Source: Halococcus salsus
GTDB lineage: Archaea; Halobacteriota; Halobacteria; Halobacteriales; Halococcaceae
DNA: 64,000 bases
Direction: 5' to 3'
Assembly (NCBI RefSeq): GCF_009900715.1
Contig: NZ_JAAAJC010000002.1
Location: 310,001-374,000, forward strand
A program made the position numbers and the translations under genes. Below are positions 51,884 through 59,922 of the stretch, piece by piece. The notes under the pieces are model-generated. The model saw only the letters and a program-made list of their open reading frames with translations. It had not been told where the DNA came from and did no database searches. Each line of letters starts with the position of its first letter. Positions within the stretch are counted from its first letter, which is position 1.

Positions 51884-51964
51884 CGCCGGGACGGGGATTT
51901 GAACCCCGGATCCCAAAGGGAACACGCTTTCCAGGCGTGCGCCTTACCACTCGGCCATCCCGGC
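51884..51964 (-). tRNA. tRNA-Ser (GGA)
   Basis: 81-base class II tRNA on the minus strand. Acceptor GCCGGGA pairs with TCCCGGC, discriminator G (51884), anticodon stem CACGC/GCGTG with loop CTGGAAA and anticodon GGA at 51930-51932, variable arm around TTCCCTTTGGGATC, and T stem GGGG/CCCC. CCA is not encoded. Its TATA-like GGCTTAACC (51988-51996) overlaps the stop of the upstream gene. Confidence 0.96.
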
Positions 51965-51989
51965 TCAGTCGTTCTACCCGAGTCGGCGG

Positions 51990-52193
51990 TTAAGCCCTTT
52001 CGCTCCGCACCAGCCAGGTCTCGAGGACGTAGCTCGTGGCGGCCGTGACCACGCCCACCACGACCGCGAGCCCGAGTTTCGGGGTGAGACCGATCCCGAG
52101 CCCGCCACCGAGTTCGGCGGCCTGAACCAGCACGAGGAAGCCGAGCGCACCGATCACGCCCCACAGCAACCCGGATTTCGTTCGCGGGCGCAC
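51990..52193 (-). CDS. Small two-segment membrane protein
   Basis: 67 residues from a GTG start that overlaps the ridA stop (TAGTG). A basic start MRPRTKSGLL leads into two hydrophobic segments (about 8-26 and 37-58) and a short tail. The overlap indicates translational coupling with ridA. Its own stop codon lies inside the TATA box of tRNA-Ser(GGA). Function unknown. Confidence 0.65.
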   Translation of the reverse strand: MRPRTKSGLLWGVIGALGFLVLVQAAELGGGLGIGLTPKLGLAVVVGVVTAATSYVLETWLVRSERA

Positions 52194-52573
52194 TACGAGC
52201 GCGTCGCGATCGCCTCGATCTCGACGCCGACACCCTTCGGCAGCGCACCGGCCTGGACCGCGCTCCGGGCCGGGGGCTCGTCGTCGAAGTAGGTCGCGTA
52301 GGTCTCGTTCATCTCCTCGAAGTCGTCGATGTCGGCGAGGAAGATGGTCACCTTCACGATGTCGTCGAGTCCGACCCCCGCTTCGTCGAGTACGGCACGC
52401 ACGTTGTCGAGCACGAGTTCGGTCTGGTCGGCTATCGGGGCGTCGGCCTTCGACTCCCCGTCGGGAGTGAAGGGGATCTGACCCGCGGTGAAAACGAGGG
52501 AGTCGGTAGCTGCGGCCTGGCTGTACGCGCCGACCGCCGCCGGGGCGTCGTCGGTCTCGATGGTTCGCTTCAT
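52193..52573 (-). CDS. ridA: RidA-family reactive enamine/imine deaminase
   Basis: 126 residues. YSQAAATDSLVFTAGQIPFTPDG and the catalytic arginine in EPPARSAVQAGALPKG define the RidA (YjgF/YER057c/UK114) family, which hydrolyses reactive 2-aminoacrylate and other enamines released by PLP enzymes. A threonine deaminase gene, a source of such intermediates, lies 2 kb away at 54490. Confidence 0.93.
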   Translation of the reverse strand: MKRTIETDDAPAAVGAYSQAAATDSLVFTAGQIPFTPDGESKADAPIADQTELVLDNVRAVLDEAGVGLDDIVKVTIFLADIDDFEEMNETYATYFDDEPPARSAVQAGALPKGVGVEIEAIATRS

Positions 52574-52633
52574 GCCCGAGGATCGACGCCGACCGACTTA
52601 AACCTCGGCGAGTCCGGACGACCCGAGAGCCGT

Positions 52634-52783
52634 CTATGCGCTCCGGCGCTCGCGGGCCTTGCGTCGGAGCTTCTTGTAGCCACACTTCCGGCAGCTGTTC
52701 GCCCGCGGGGGGTTCCGTGCGTTGCACCGCATACAGATCTGCTTGGCGAGGAGGCGCTCCTCCGCCGCTTCGAATCGTGCCAT
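52634..52783 (-). CDS. rpl40e: 50S ribosomal protein L40e
   Basis: 49-residue protein [20 protein letters not shown], continuing to [20 protein letters not shown]. Two CxxC pairs make the zinc ribbon of eL40, and the basic C-terminus binds rRNA. Too short for a default gene search, but length and motif are exact for archaeal L40e. It sits between ridA and tsr3. Confidence 0.93.
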   Translation of the reverse strand: MARFEAAEERLLAKQICMRCNARNPPRANSCRKCGYKKLRRKARERRSA

Positions 52784-52835
52784 GTGCTCCATCGCGGGTC
52801 AGTGGGGTTAAGGGTTTTCGAAACGCCGGATCGGC

Positions 52836-53339
52836 TCAGTCGGCCTCGGCGAGGTACTCGGACTGGACGGCGACCACCTCGGCCGAGTCGGCACACGCGG
52901 CGTACCGCCGGAGGGGCTCGTCGTTGAGTTCGAGGAACGTGTGCCCCCACCGGAACTTCGAGAGGAGCGCCTCGGCGACGTCGCGTTCGCCGAGAACGCA
53001 ACACGCACCCGCGAGCGCCTCGGCGGTGGTGAGCTGGAAGGGCGTACCGTAGTTCACGGGGTTGGCGGCGACGAGGAACGGCAGCGCACGGTGGGGGCCG
53101 CGAAGCGAGAAGCGCTCCGCGTCGGCGGTCTCCCACGAGCAGTCGAGGGCGACCAGCCGGTTGTCGCCGTCCCGGCGGTCGGCCGGCGAGAGCGCCTGCT
53201 CGGCGTGGGGATCGAGGACGATCCCCGACGGCGTCTCGCGGGCCGAGCGGTGGAGGGCGACGAGGTCGAAGCGCGCGAGCTTTCTGGCCGTGCACTTCTC
53301 GGGGTCGTCGTCGCCCTCGTACCGGACGTGACACTCCAC
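52836..53339 (-). CDS. tsr3: Tsr3-like 16S/18S rRNA aminocarboxypropyltransferase (DUF367)
   Basis: 167 residues from a GTG start. [13 protein letters not shown] at the N-terminus, [27 protein letters not shown] and [24 protein letters not shown] are characteristic of Tsr3, which transfers the 3-amino-3-carboxypropyl group of SAM to a small-subunit rRNA pseudouridine. It is next to rpl40e, in keeping with a ribosome-biogenesis role. Confidence 0.9.
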   Translation of the reverse strand: MECHVRYEGDDDPEKCTARKLARFDLVALHRSARETPSGIVLDPHAEQALSPADRRDGDNRLVALDCSWETADAERFSLRGPHRALPFLVAANPVNYGTPFQLTTAEALAGACCVLGERDVAEALLSKFRWGHTFLELNDEPLRRYAACADSAEVVAVQSEYLAEAD

Positions 53340-53376
53340 GGACGGGGTTCGCGGCTCGAAAGGAAAACGGGTCCGA

Positions 53377-54288
53377 TTACGCGATCGAGTCGTACTGGTC
53401 GGCGAGCTTGTCGGCGGCCTGACCGAGCTGTTCGCGTTCGTACTCCGAGAGGTTCCAGTCGACGACCTCCGCACCGTCACTCGTGAGTTTGACCGGCACA
53501 CCGAGCCCGACGCCCTCGTGGCCGTACTCGCCCTCCAGCACCATCGAGCCGGGGAGGACGGTGCCAGTGTCGCGGACGATGGCCTCGACCATGTGGCCGA
53601 CGCCGGTGGCGGGACCCCACTGGGTCGCGCCCTTGCGCTCGATGACGTTCATCGCGCTCTGCTGGAGCGACTCGAGGATGTCCCCGCGCTCGTCGTCGGA
53701 GAACTCGGGGTCGGTCCCCTCGACGCGGACCTTCGAGAAGACGGGCACCTGCGCGTCGCCGTGCTCGCCCAGAATGCTGGCCTCGACGTTCGTGACCTCG
53801 GTGTCGAAGCGGTCGGCGAGCACGTACCGGAACCGTGCGGAGTCGAGCCGACCGCCGAAGCCGACCACGTGTTCGCGCGGGCGGTCGCCGGTCTCGTAGA
53901 GGTGGCGGTTCAGCAGGTCCATCGGGTTCGAGGTGGTCACCGAGATGAAATCGTCGGTGTGCTCGGCGAGCGAGGACTCGATGTCGGCGATGATCGGGGC
54001 GTTGTCCTCACCGAGGTCGAGCCGGCTCTGGCCGGGCTGGCGCGGGATCCCCGCCGTGATGACCACGACGTCCGAGCCCGCGGTGTCCTCGTAGGTCCCC
54101 TGACGGATCTCGGTGCTGGTGTCGTAGGCGATCCCGTGGTTCGTGTCGGCGGCCTGCCCCACGGTGGTGTCCTCCTGGTCGGGGATGTCGACGAAGACGA
54201 TCTCGTCGGCGACCCCGCGCAGGGCGATGTTGTAGCCCGCCGCCGCACCGACCGTGCCCGCCGCACCGACCACGCTGACTTTCACCAT
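53377..54288 (-). CDS. mdh: Malate dehydrogenase (LDH-like)
   Basis: 303 residues. The NAD-binding motif [18 protein letters not shown], the mobile loop [13 protein letters not shown] with substrate arginines (83 and 89), and the catalytic His176 in [12 protein letters not shown] match the tetrameric haloarchaeal malate dehydrogenase. It interconverts malate and oxaloacetate in the citric acid cycle. Monocistronic. Confidence 0.95.
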   Translation of the reverse strand: MVKVSVVGAAGTVGAAAGYNIALRGVADEIVFVDIPDQEDTTVGQAADTNHGIAYDTSTEIRQGTYEDTAGSDVVVITAGIPRQPGQSRLDLGEDNAPIIADIESSLAEHTDDFISVTTSNPMDLLNRHLYETGDRPREHVVGFGGRLDSARFRYVLADRFDTEVTNVEASILGEHGDAQVPVFSKVRVEGTDPEFSDDERGDILESLQQSAMNVIERKGATQWGPATGVGHMVEAIVRDTGTVLPGSMVLEGEYGHEGVGLGVPVKLTSDGAEVVDWNLSEYEREQLGQAADKLADQYDSIA

Positions 54289-54489
54289 ATCGTTTCCTGT
54301 AACCCTCGGCGCGGGCTAAAGGGCTTCGGAACGCACAGTTTCGGCCACCGGTCACGACACCTTCACTTTCACCCCGCTTTCGTGGGGTTGAAGTCGGTAC
54401 CGGGCGGAGGTTCGACGCGTCACACGCGTCGGCGGCCTCTCCACCGCCGTTTTCACCAGAGCTATACCGGCGAGCGGCGCAGACGGCAC

Positions 54490-55701
54490 ATGATCGAACT
54501 CGCCGACGTCCGCGACGCCCGCGAGGTGGTCGCCGGCGTCGCCCGCCACACTCCGCTCGAATACTCCTACTCGCTCTCCGACCTCTCCGGCGCGTCGATC
54601 CACCCCAAGTTCGAGATCTTCCAGCGCACCGGGTCGTTCAAGATCCGGGGCGCGACCAACCGGATAGCCAGCCTCTCGCCCGACGAGCAGGCGGCGGGGG
54701 TCGTGACCGCGAGCGCCGGCAACCACGCCCAGGGCGTCGCGCTCGCCGCCACGCGTACGGACGTCGACAGCGTGGTCGTGATGCCCGAACACGCCCCGAT
54801 CGCGAAGGCCAGCGCCACCGAAAGCTACGGCGCGCGGGTCGTCCTCCACGGTGAGGATTACGACGAGGCCCAGGCCCGCGCCCACGAGATCGAACGCGAG
54901 GAGGGCCGGACCTACGTCCACGCCTTCGACGACCCGCTCGTGATGGCGGGCCAGGGGACGATCGGGCTCGAGATCATGGACGACCTCCCCGAGGTCGATA
55001 CCGTGGTGGTGCCGATCGGCGGCGGCGGGCTGATCTCCGGGATCGCGACTGCCGTGAAGGGGATCGACTCGGATATCCGAGTGATCGGTGTGCAGGCCGA
55101 GGGGGCATCGAGCGTGGCGGAATCGCTCGAAAAGGGCTCCGTGCACACCCTCGATGGAGTCGACACCATCGCCGACGGCATCGCGACGCGACGGGTGGGC
55201 GAACGGACGTTTTCGGTGATCGAAGAGCGCGTCGACGAGGTCGTCACCGTCTCGGACCCCGAGATCGCGGTGGCGATCACGACGCTGCTCGAACGCTCGA
55301 AAGCCCTCGTGGAAGGGGCGGGTGCGGTCCCGATGGCCGCGGTCCTCGCGGGCGCGTTCGACTACGAGAAAGACGAGGTCATCGTGCCGGCGCTCTGCGG
55401 AGGCAACATCGACCTCAACATGTTGCGAACCGTGGTGATGCGGGGGCTCGTGGAATCCGGTCGCTACCTCCGACTCCGGACGACCCTCAAGGACCAGCCC
55501 GGTTCGCTCGAACACCTCATCGGTATCATCGCCGGCCAGCGCGCGAACATCTACGCCATCAAACACGACCGAACCTCGCGCGACATCGGGATGACCGCGA
55601 CCGAGGTCGAACTCGACCTCGAAACCCGGGGCCGCGAGCACGTCACGGCGCTCATCGACGAACTCGAAGCCAACGGGTACGCCGTCGACGTACTGGTCTG
55701 A
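54490..55701 (+). CDS. ilvA: Threonine ammonia-lyase
   Basis: 403 residues, PLP-dependent. The Schiff-base Lys51 is in RTGSFKIRGATN, the phosphate loop is GGGGLISGIATAV, and a C-terminal ACT domain (about 325-403) follows, as in the shorter threonine deaminases. It converts threonine to 2-oxobutanoate for isoleucine synthesis or breakdown. The region between it and mdh (54289-54489) holds both promoters. Confidence 0.93.
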   Translation: MIELADVRDAREVVAGVARHTPLEYSYSLSDLSGASIHPKFEIFQRTGSFKIRGATNRIASLSPDEQAAGVVTASAGNHAQGVALAATRTDVDSVVVMPEHAPIAKASATESYGARVVLHGEDYDEAQARAHEIEREEGRTYVHAFDDPLVMAGQGTIGLEIMDDLPEVDTVVVPIGGGGLISGIATAVKGIDSDIRVIGVQAEGASSVAESLEKGSVHTLDGVDTIADGIATRRVGERTFSVIEERVDEVVTVSDPEIAVAITTLLERSKALVEGAGAVPMAAVLAGAFDYEKDEVIVPALCGGNIDLNMLRTVVMRGLVESGRYLRLRTTLKDQPGSLEHLIGIIAGQRANIYAIKHDRTSRDIGMTATEVELDLETRGREHVTALIDELEANGYAVDVLV

Positions 55702-55764
55702 GTCGAACTGGGGAACACGCGCGTACCCACAGTCCTTTTTGAATCCCGTCCCGTCGAGGCGAGT

Positions 55765-56421
55765 ATGAGCGAATTCGACAAGGAAGCCGAGCGCAAGAAG
55801 CTCGAAGAACGCTTCGCCGAGGAGGAAGAGGACCGCGAGACCACCGAGCGCATGAGCGAACTCCTCCTCCAGGGCGCGACGATGACCGACACCCACTGCG
55901 ACGAGTGCGGCAACCCCCTCTTCCGCTACGACGGCCAGACCTTCTGTTCGTCCTGCCAGCGAACCGTTCAGGAGGCCGACACCGCTGGACACTCGACCCC
56001 CGAGAACGCGACTGCCGACGCCGCAACCGAACCGGCGGACGCTCCGTCTCCTACCGCCCCCACCGATCAGCAACCCGCTGGCGACTCACCACGCGATGGG
56101 TCGGCCGCCAACGGACAGCGACCACAGCCCCAAGAGCGAACCGACCCGTCGGGCCCCGCTGCAGCGCCGGCCCAGGGACAGAACCCACCGTCGGCACCCG
56201 TGCAGACGCCGGACGAACCTCGTACCCAGAACCAAACGGACACGAGCCAACCGGCGGAAGCCACGGACGGCCTCGCGGCGACCGAAGCCTCGCTCTCGCG
56301 TACCCTCCGCCAGCAGGCCGCCGCCGCCGAACGCGCCGAGGACCTCAGCCGAACCCGGAAACACCTCGCCGCCGCGCGCGAGGCCGCCGAGGCGCTCGAC
56401 GCGGTTCGGTCCGCGCGATAA
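55765..56421 (+). CDS. Sjogren-antigen-1/ZNRD2-family zinc-ribbon protein
   Basis: 218 residues. A charged helix (about 1-35) precedes the zinc ribbon CDECGNPLFRYDGQTFCSSC, the signature of the Sjogren's syndrome/scleroderma autoantigen 1 (ZNRD2) family. A long Pro/Thr/Ala/Glu low-complexity linker (about 70-165) leads to a C-terminal helix rich in Ala, Glu and Arg (about 170-218). Function in archaea unknown. Element D starts 3 bases past the stop. Confidence 0.85.
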   Translation: MSEFDKEAERKKLEERFAEEEEDRETTERMSELLLQGATMTDTHCDECGNPLFRYDGQTFCSSCQRTVQEADTAGHSTPENATADAATEPADAPSPTAPTDQQPAGDSPRDGSAANGQRPQPQERTDPSGPAAAPAQGQNPPSAPVQTPDEPRTQNQTDTSQPAEATDGLAATEASLSRTLRQQAAAAERAEDLSRTRKHLAAAREAAEALDAVRSAR

Positions 56422-56424
56422 AAA

Positions 56425-56766
56425 CCCACCTTTTGCTGTCGTTCGGAAGGCGCGAAGCGCCTTCCGTGATGACGAGACGGCGAAGCCGTCTCGAACCACG
56501 GTCGGCCGCGAAGCGGCCTCCCTGGCAAAATGTGGATCAAAAGCCTCCTCCTTCCTGTTAGTCAGTCGTCGGCCCGCTCACTCGCCTCCGGCTCGCTCGC
56601 GGCACAATCACTAACCTCCAGCACCGCCTCCGCCGAAGCCCTCGCGCTCCCTCCGGTCGCGCTCGCCCTTCATCCACCAGGCTTGCAACCGAACCGCCGA
56701 CCGCGACCGCCGCGGCCGCACCGCACAGCCGCCGCGCCGCTGCCGCACCACATCCACCGCCACACG
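56425..56766 (-). repeat. Dispersed structured intergenic element, copy D
   Basis: Fills the 349-base gap between two convergent genes. On the minus strand: a GCGGTCGCGGTCGGCGG-type start, box 1 (56680-56632) with GCGC/GCGC hairpin between GGATGAAGGGCG and GAGGGCTTCGGC, box 2 (56616-56572, GGTTAGTGATTGTGCCGCGA), CTTTTGATCCACATTTTGCC (56543-56524, containing the left arm), a GGTCG-hairpin module (56524-56500), a three-way junction (56496-56441) and right arm GCAAAAGGTGGG (56436-56425). Left CCAC pairs with right GTGG. Confidence 0.74.
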
Positions 56767-56770
56767 GCAC

Positions 56771-59266
56771 CTACGGCTCGTAGTCGCTCCCGATGACTTC
56801 CCGAATTCGTTCGGCGGTGACTTGGCCCACACCCGAGACCTCCAGCAGGTCGTCCTCGTTCGCGATCATCACGCCTTCGACCGTGCCGAACTCGTCGAGC
56901 AGCGCCCGCGCCGTCACGGGCCCGATGTCCGCGATCGCGCTCACGACGTACTCCTGCTGTTCGACGAGGGTTTTGGAACCCTTCTCGCCGTGGACGCTGA
57001 CCTCGCGGTCGTCCAGCTCCTGTTCGCGACCCGCGATGACGTGGAGCAGGTCGGCCGTATCGGCCTCGTCCGTCGTCCGAAGCACGCTCGCACCGAAATC
57101 CACGGCCAGCGACGCGAGCGCCCCCCGGATGGCGTTCGGGTGGACGTTGCGCTCGCCGTAGAGGTCCTCGCCCTCGATAACAACCACTGGTCGGGCGTAG
57201 TGGCGCGCGGCATCGCCGACCTGGTCGAAGAGGGACCGATCCCCGCCGGTGAGCGTATCGAGGAAGTCGCTCACCGACTTGCGCTCGACCACCACCCGGT
57301 CCGAGAGCACGTAGTCACCGACTTCGAGGGTTTCGAGCCGCGTCTCGCAGTCCTCCCGCGTCGAGAGGTCGCGCGCGATCGAGGCGTCGAGTTCGCGCTG
57401 GTCCACGACGATCTCGATGGTCTCGCCCTCGCCGGCCGCGGTCGCGACGATTCCCTCGCTCTCGTCGGACGGTTCGTCCTCAGCCGATTGCTCCCCGGCC
57501 GACTCGTCCCGCTCCGCCGTCTCGAGTCCGTCCGCGTCCGACTCGCTTCGATCCACGTCGGCCTCGTCGGTCGTCGGCGGACCGAAGGCCGTCAGCCCCG
57601 ACTGGCCGCCGTCGCCCGCGGTCGTCGCTCCCGCGTCGGACTCGGTGGCATCGGTGTCCGCCACGGGGCTCGGTTCGCCCCCGAACGCGTCGAGCCCCTG
57701 CTGGGCGAGCTCGGACTCGATCTCGCCCGCCGAGTCCTTCAACCGCTGGAGTTCGTCGGTCATCGTCGACTGCTCGTGGCGGGACTTCCAGAAGTAGGCC
57801 TCGTCGCGGGTGTCCTCGGCGAGCAGCACCATCACCCGACCCTCGGCCTGCCGACCCGTCCGGCCCTTGCGCTGGATCGACCGGATCGCGGTCGGCACGG
57901 GTTCGTAGAAGAGCACGAGGTCGACCTCCGGCACGTCGAGTCCCTCTTCGGCGACGGAGGTCGAGACGAGCACTTCGAACTCGCCCGCTCGAAACGCATC
58001 GAGGGTCTCCTGCTGTTCGGTCTGGGTCATCCCATCGGAGCCCTCCTTGTCGCCCTGCCCGACGAACTTCCGCGTCTCGAAGTGCGCCCCCAAAAACTCG
58101 GTGAGGGTCTCGGCGGTGTCCCGGGACTCGGTGAAGACGATGACGCGCTCGCCGCCCTCGATCCCGAGACACTGCGCCAGCAGGATACGAGTTCGGCGGA
58201 ACTTCGGGTGGAGGTCGTCGTAGCTCTCCGCTTGCTCCATCGCCTCACGAACCTTGGGGTCCGAGACCAGCCGCTGGCTCGCCTTCGAGGCACCCGACGA
58301 GCGCGCGGCGTTGCGCTGGCGCTCGAAGTAGCGCCGGAGGGACTCCACGCTCTGGGTCTCGGCGAGCGTGACCGCCCGCCGGAGCTTCATCACCTCGGCG
58401 TGGACGCTCATCCCCTCGTAGCCCTCCGACTGGTCGTTGTCCATCAGTTTCCGGAGCTCGCCGCGCATCCGGTTGAGGTCGCGCTGGGAGACGTCGGCGC
58501 TCGTGGTCCGGGTCACGCCGAGTTCCTTCAGTCGTTCTAGTCGGGTCTCGATCACGGCCACCAGCGAGTCCCGGATCGCGAGGATCTCGTCGGGCAGCGT
58601 CACGCGTTCCCACTCGACGTCGGTGTTGTGGGTGTATTGGGCCACGTCGGCGTCCTCTTCAGTCATCACCGCCACCGAGGCGAGGCCGAGGTTCTCACAG
58701 ACGGACCGAATTCCCTCCTCGTTGCCGCCAGGCGAGGCGCTCATCCCGGTCACGAGCGGGTTCTCGGCGTCCGCGTGGTAGCGCTCGGCGATGTAGTTGT
58801 AGGCGTAGTTGCCGGAGGCGCGATGGCACTCGTCGAAGGTGAGGTGGGTCGTGTTCGAAAGGTCGATCCGGCTGCCGATGAGGTCGTTCTCGACTACCTG
58901 TGGCGTGGCGATCACAATCTGCGCGCGCTCCCAGAGGTCGGCCCGGTCGTCGGGGCTGACCTCCCCGGTGAAGACCGCTATCTCATCGTCGGGGATCGTC
59001 AGCGCCTCGCGGTAGAACGCGGCGTGCTGGGTCACGAGGGGTTTGGTCGGCGCGAGCAGGAGCGAGGTGCCGCCGACGTCGGCGAGCCGGCCGGCGGTCA
59101 CGAGCAGGCTCACGGTCGTCTTCCCGAGGCCCGTCGGGAGGCAGACGAGGGTGTGCCCGCTCGCGGCCGAGCGCGCGAGGTCGACCTGGTAGCGCCGGCG
59201 TTCGAGCACGCCCGGTTCGACCAGCGGGCGGTCGATGGACTCGATCTCGTCGGCGGTCGCCGTCAT
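56771..59266 (-). CDS. hef: Hef helicase-nuclease
   Basis: 831 residues. An SF2 helicase domain has Walker A PTGLGKTT (about 44-51), DECH box (about 143-146) and a C-terminal helicase motif GRTGRQAEGRV. An acidic linker (about 530-610) leads to an XPF/ERCC4-type nuclease with the ERKSVSDFLDTL signature near 659, then tandem HhH motifs at the C-terminus. Archaeal Hef processes stalled replication forks and is functionally linked to Holliday-junction resolution. Confidence 0.95.
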   Translation of the reverse strand: MTATADEIESIDRPLVEPGVLERRRYQVDLARSAASGHTLVCLPTGLGKTTVSLLVTAGRLADVGGTSLLLAPTKPLVTQHAAFYREALTIPDDEIAVFTGEVSPDDRADLWERAQIVIATPQVVENDLIGSRIDLSNTTHLTFDECHRASGNYAYNYIAERYHADAENPLVTGMSASPGGNEEGIRSVCENLGLASVAVMTEEDADVAQYTHNTDVEWERVTLPDEILAIRDSLVAVIETRLERLKELGVTRTTSADVSQRDLNRMRGELRKLMDNDQSEGYEGMSVHAEVMKLRRAVTLAETQSVESLRRYFERQRNAARSSGASKASQRLVSDPKVREAMEQAESYDDLHPKFRRTRILLAQCLGIEGGERVIVFTESRDTAETLTEFLGAHFETRKFVGQGDKEGSDGMTQTEQQETLDAFRAGEFEVLVSTSVAEEGLDVPEVDLVLFYEPVPTAIRSIQRKGRTGRQAEGRVMVLLAEDTRDEAYFWKSRHEQSTMTDELQRLKDSAGEIESELAQQGLDAFGGEPSPVADTDATESDAGATTAGDGGQSGLTAFGPPTTDEADVDRSESDADGLETAERDESAGEQSAEDEPSDESEGIVATAAGEGETIEIVVDQRELDASIARDLSTREDCETRLETLEVGDYVLSDRVVVERKSVSDFLDTLTGGDRSLFDQVGDAARHYARPVVVIEGEDLYGERNVHPNAIRGALASLAVDFGASVLRTTDEADTADLLHVIAGREQELDDREVSVHGEKGSKTLVEQQEYVVSAIADIGPVTARALLDEFGTVEGVMIANEDDLLEVSGVGQVTAERIREVIGSDYEP

Positions 59267-59331
59267 TGGGCGGTCTACTACCGTCTCCCGAATAAGGGTT
59301 CGCAGACCCGAGCGGAAGTGAACTCACCCAC

Positions 59332-59922
59332 TCAGCCCAAAACGGTCGGCACCGCTCCCCCCGTGACCCAGAGCCCGAGCGCGATACCGACCGCCGCCAA
59401 CACGGGTATCGAGGCGTTGTCGTCGATGACGTAGCCCCAAAGCACGGGTTTGACGCCGTCGGCGAACGTCGCGGCGGCCGCACCGAGCACCGCCGGGAGG
59501 AGGGGGACGAACGGGAAGGCGAGCACGAGACAGACCGCGAACGTGACGACGATCACCGAGGCGGCCTTCGTGGCCCGGAGTTCGCCCGACCCGAGCAGCC
59601 CACTGATCGGGTCGGCGACCATCAACATCAACACCGCCGGAAGCGCGACCCGGGGTTCGAAGACCAGCACCACCGCGGTCGAGGCCAGTACGTAGAGCGC
59701 GTAGCCCGCGAGGTTACGCTGTTCGTACTCGCGGGTGAGCACGTCGTAGAGCCGCCAGTCGAGCCCGACGAACAGTCGAACCGCTTCGAGACCGATCGTG
59801 ACGAGGGAGGCGACGACGAACGTCCAGCGGAGCTGGGCGTAGCTGAGGACCCCGAGCAGGTAGGCCCCGGGGAGCACCACGCCACTCATGTGGACCGCAC
59901 GCCGCGCGACCTCGTTGGCCAT
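59332..59922 (-). CDS. Polyprenol/dolichol-kinase-like membrane protein
   Basis: 196 residues with about six hydrophobic segments. The LMVADPISGLLGSG motif and the later DGVKPVLWGYVIDDN segment resemble CTP-dependent dolichol/phytol/polyprenol kinases of the SEC59 type, where acidic residues bind the nucleotide. It could phosphorylate dolichol for N-glycosylation or an isoprenoid for lipid synthesis. Its start shares a base with the glyS stop. Confidence 0.78.
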   Translation of the reverse strand: MANEVARRAVHMSGVVLPGAYLLGVLSYAQLRWTFVVASLVTIGLEAVRLFVGLDWRLYDVLTREYEQRNLAGYALYVLASTAVVLVFEPRVALPAVLMLMVADPISGLLGSGELRATKAASVIVVTFAVCLVLAFPFVPLLPAVLGAAAATFADGVKPVLWGYVIDDNASIPVLAAVGIALGLWVTGGAVPTVLG

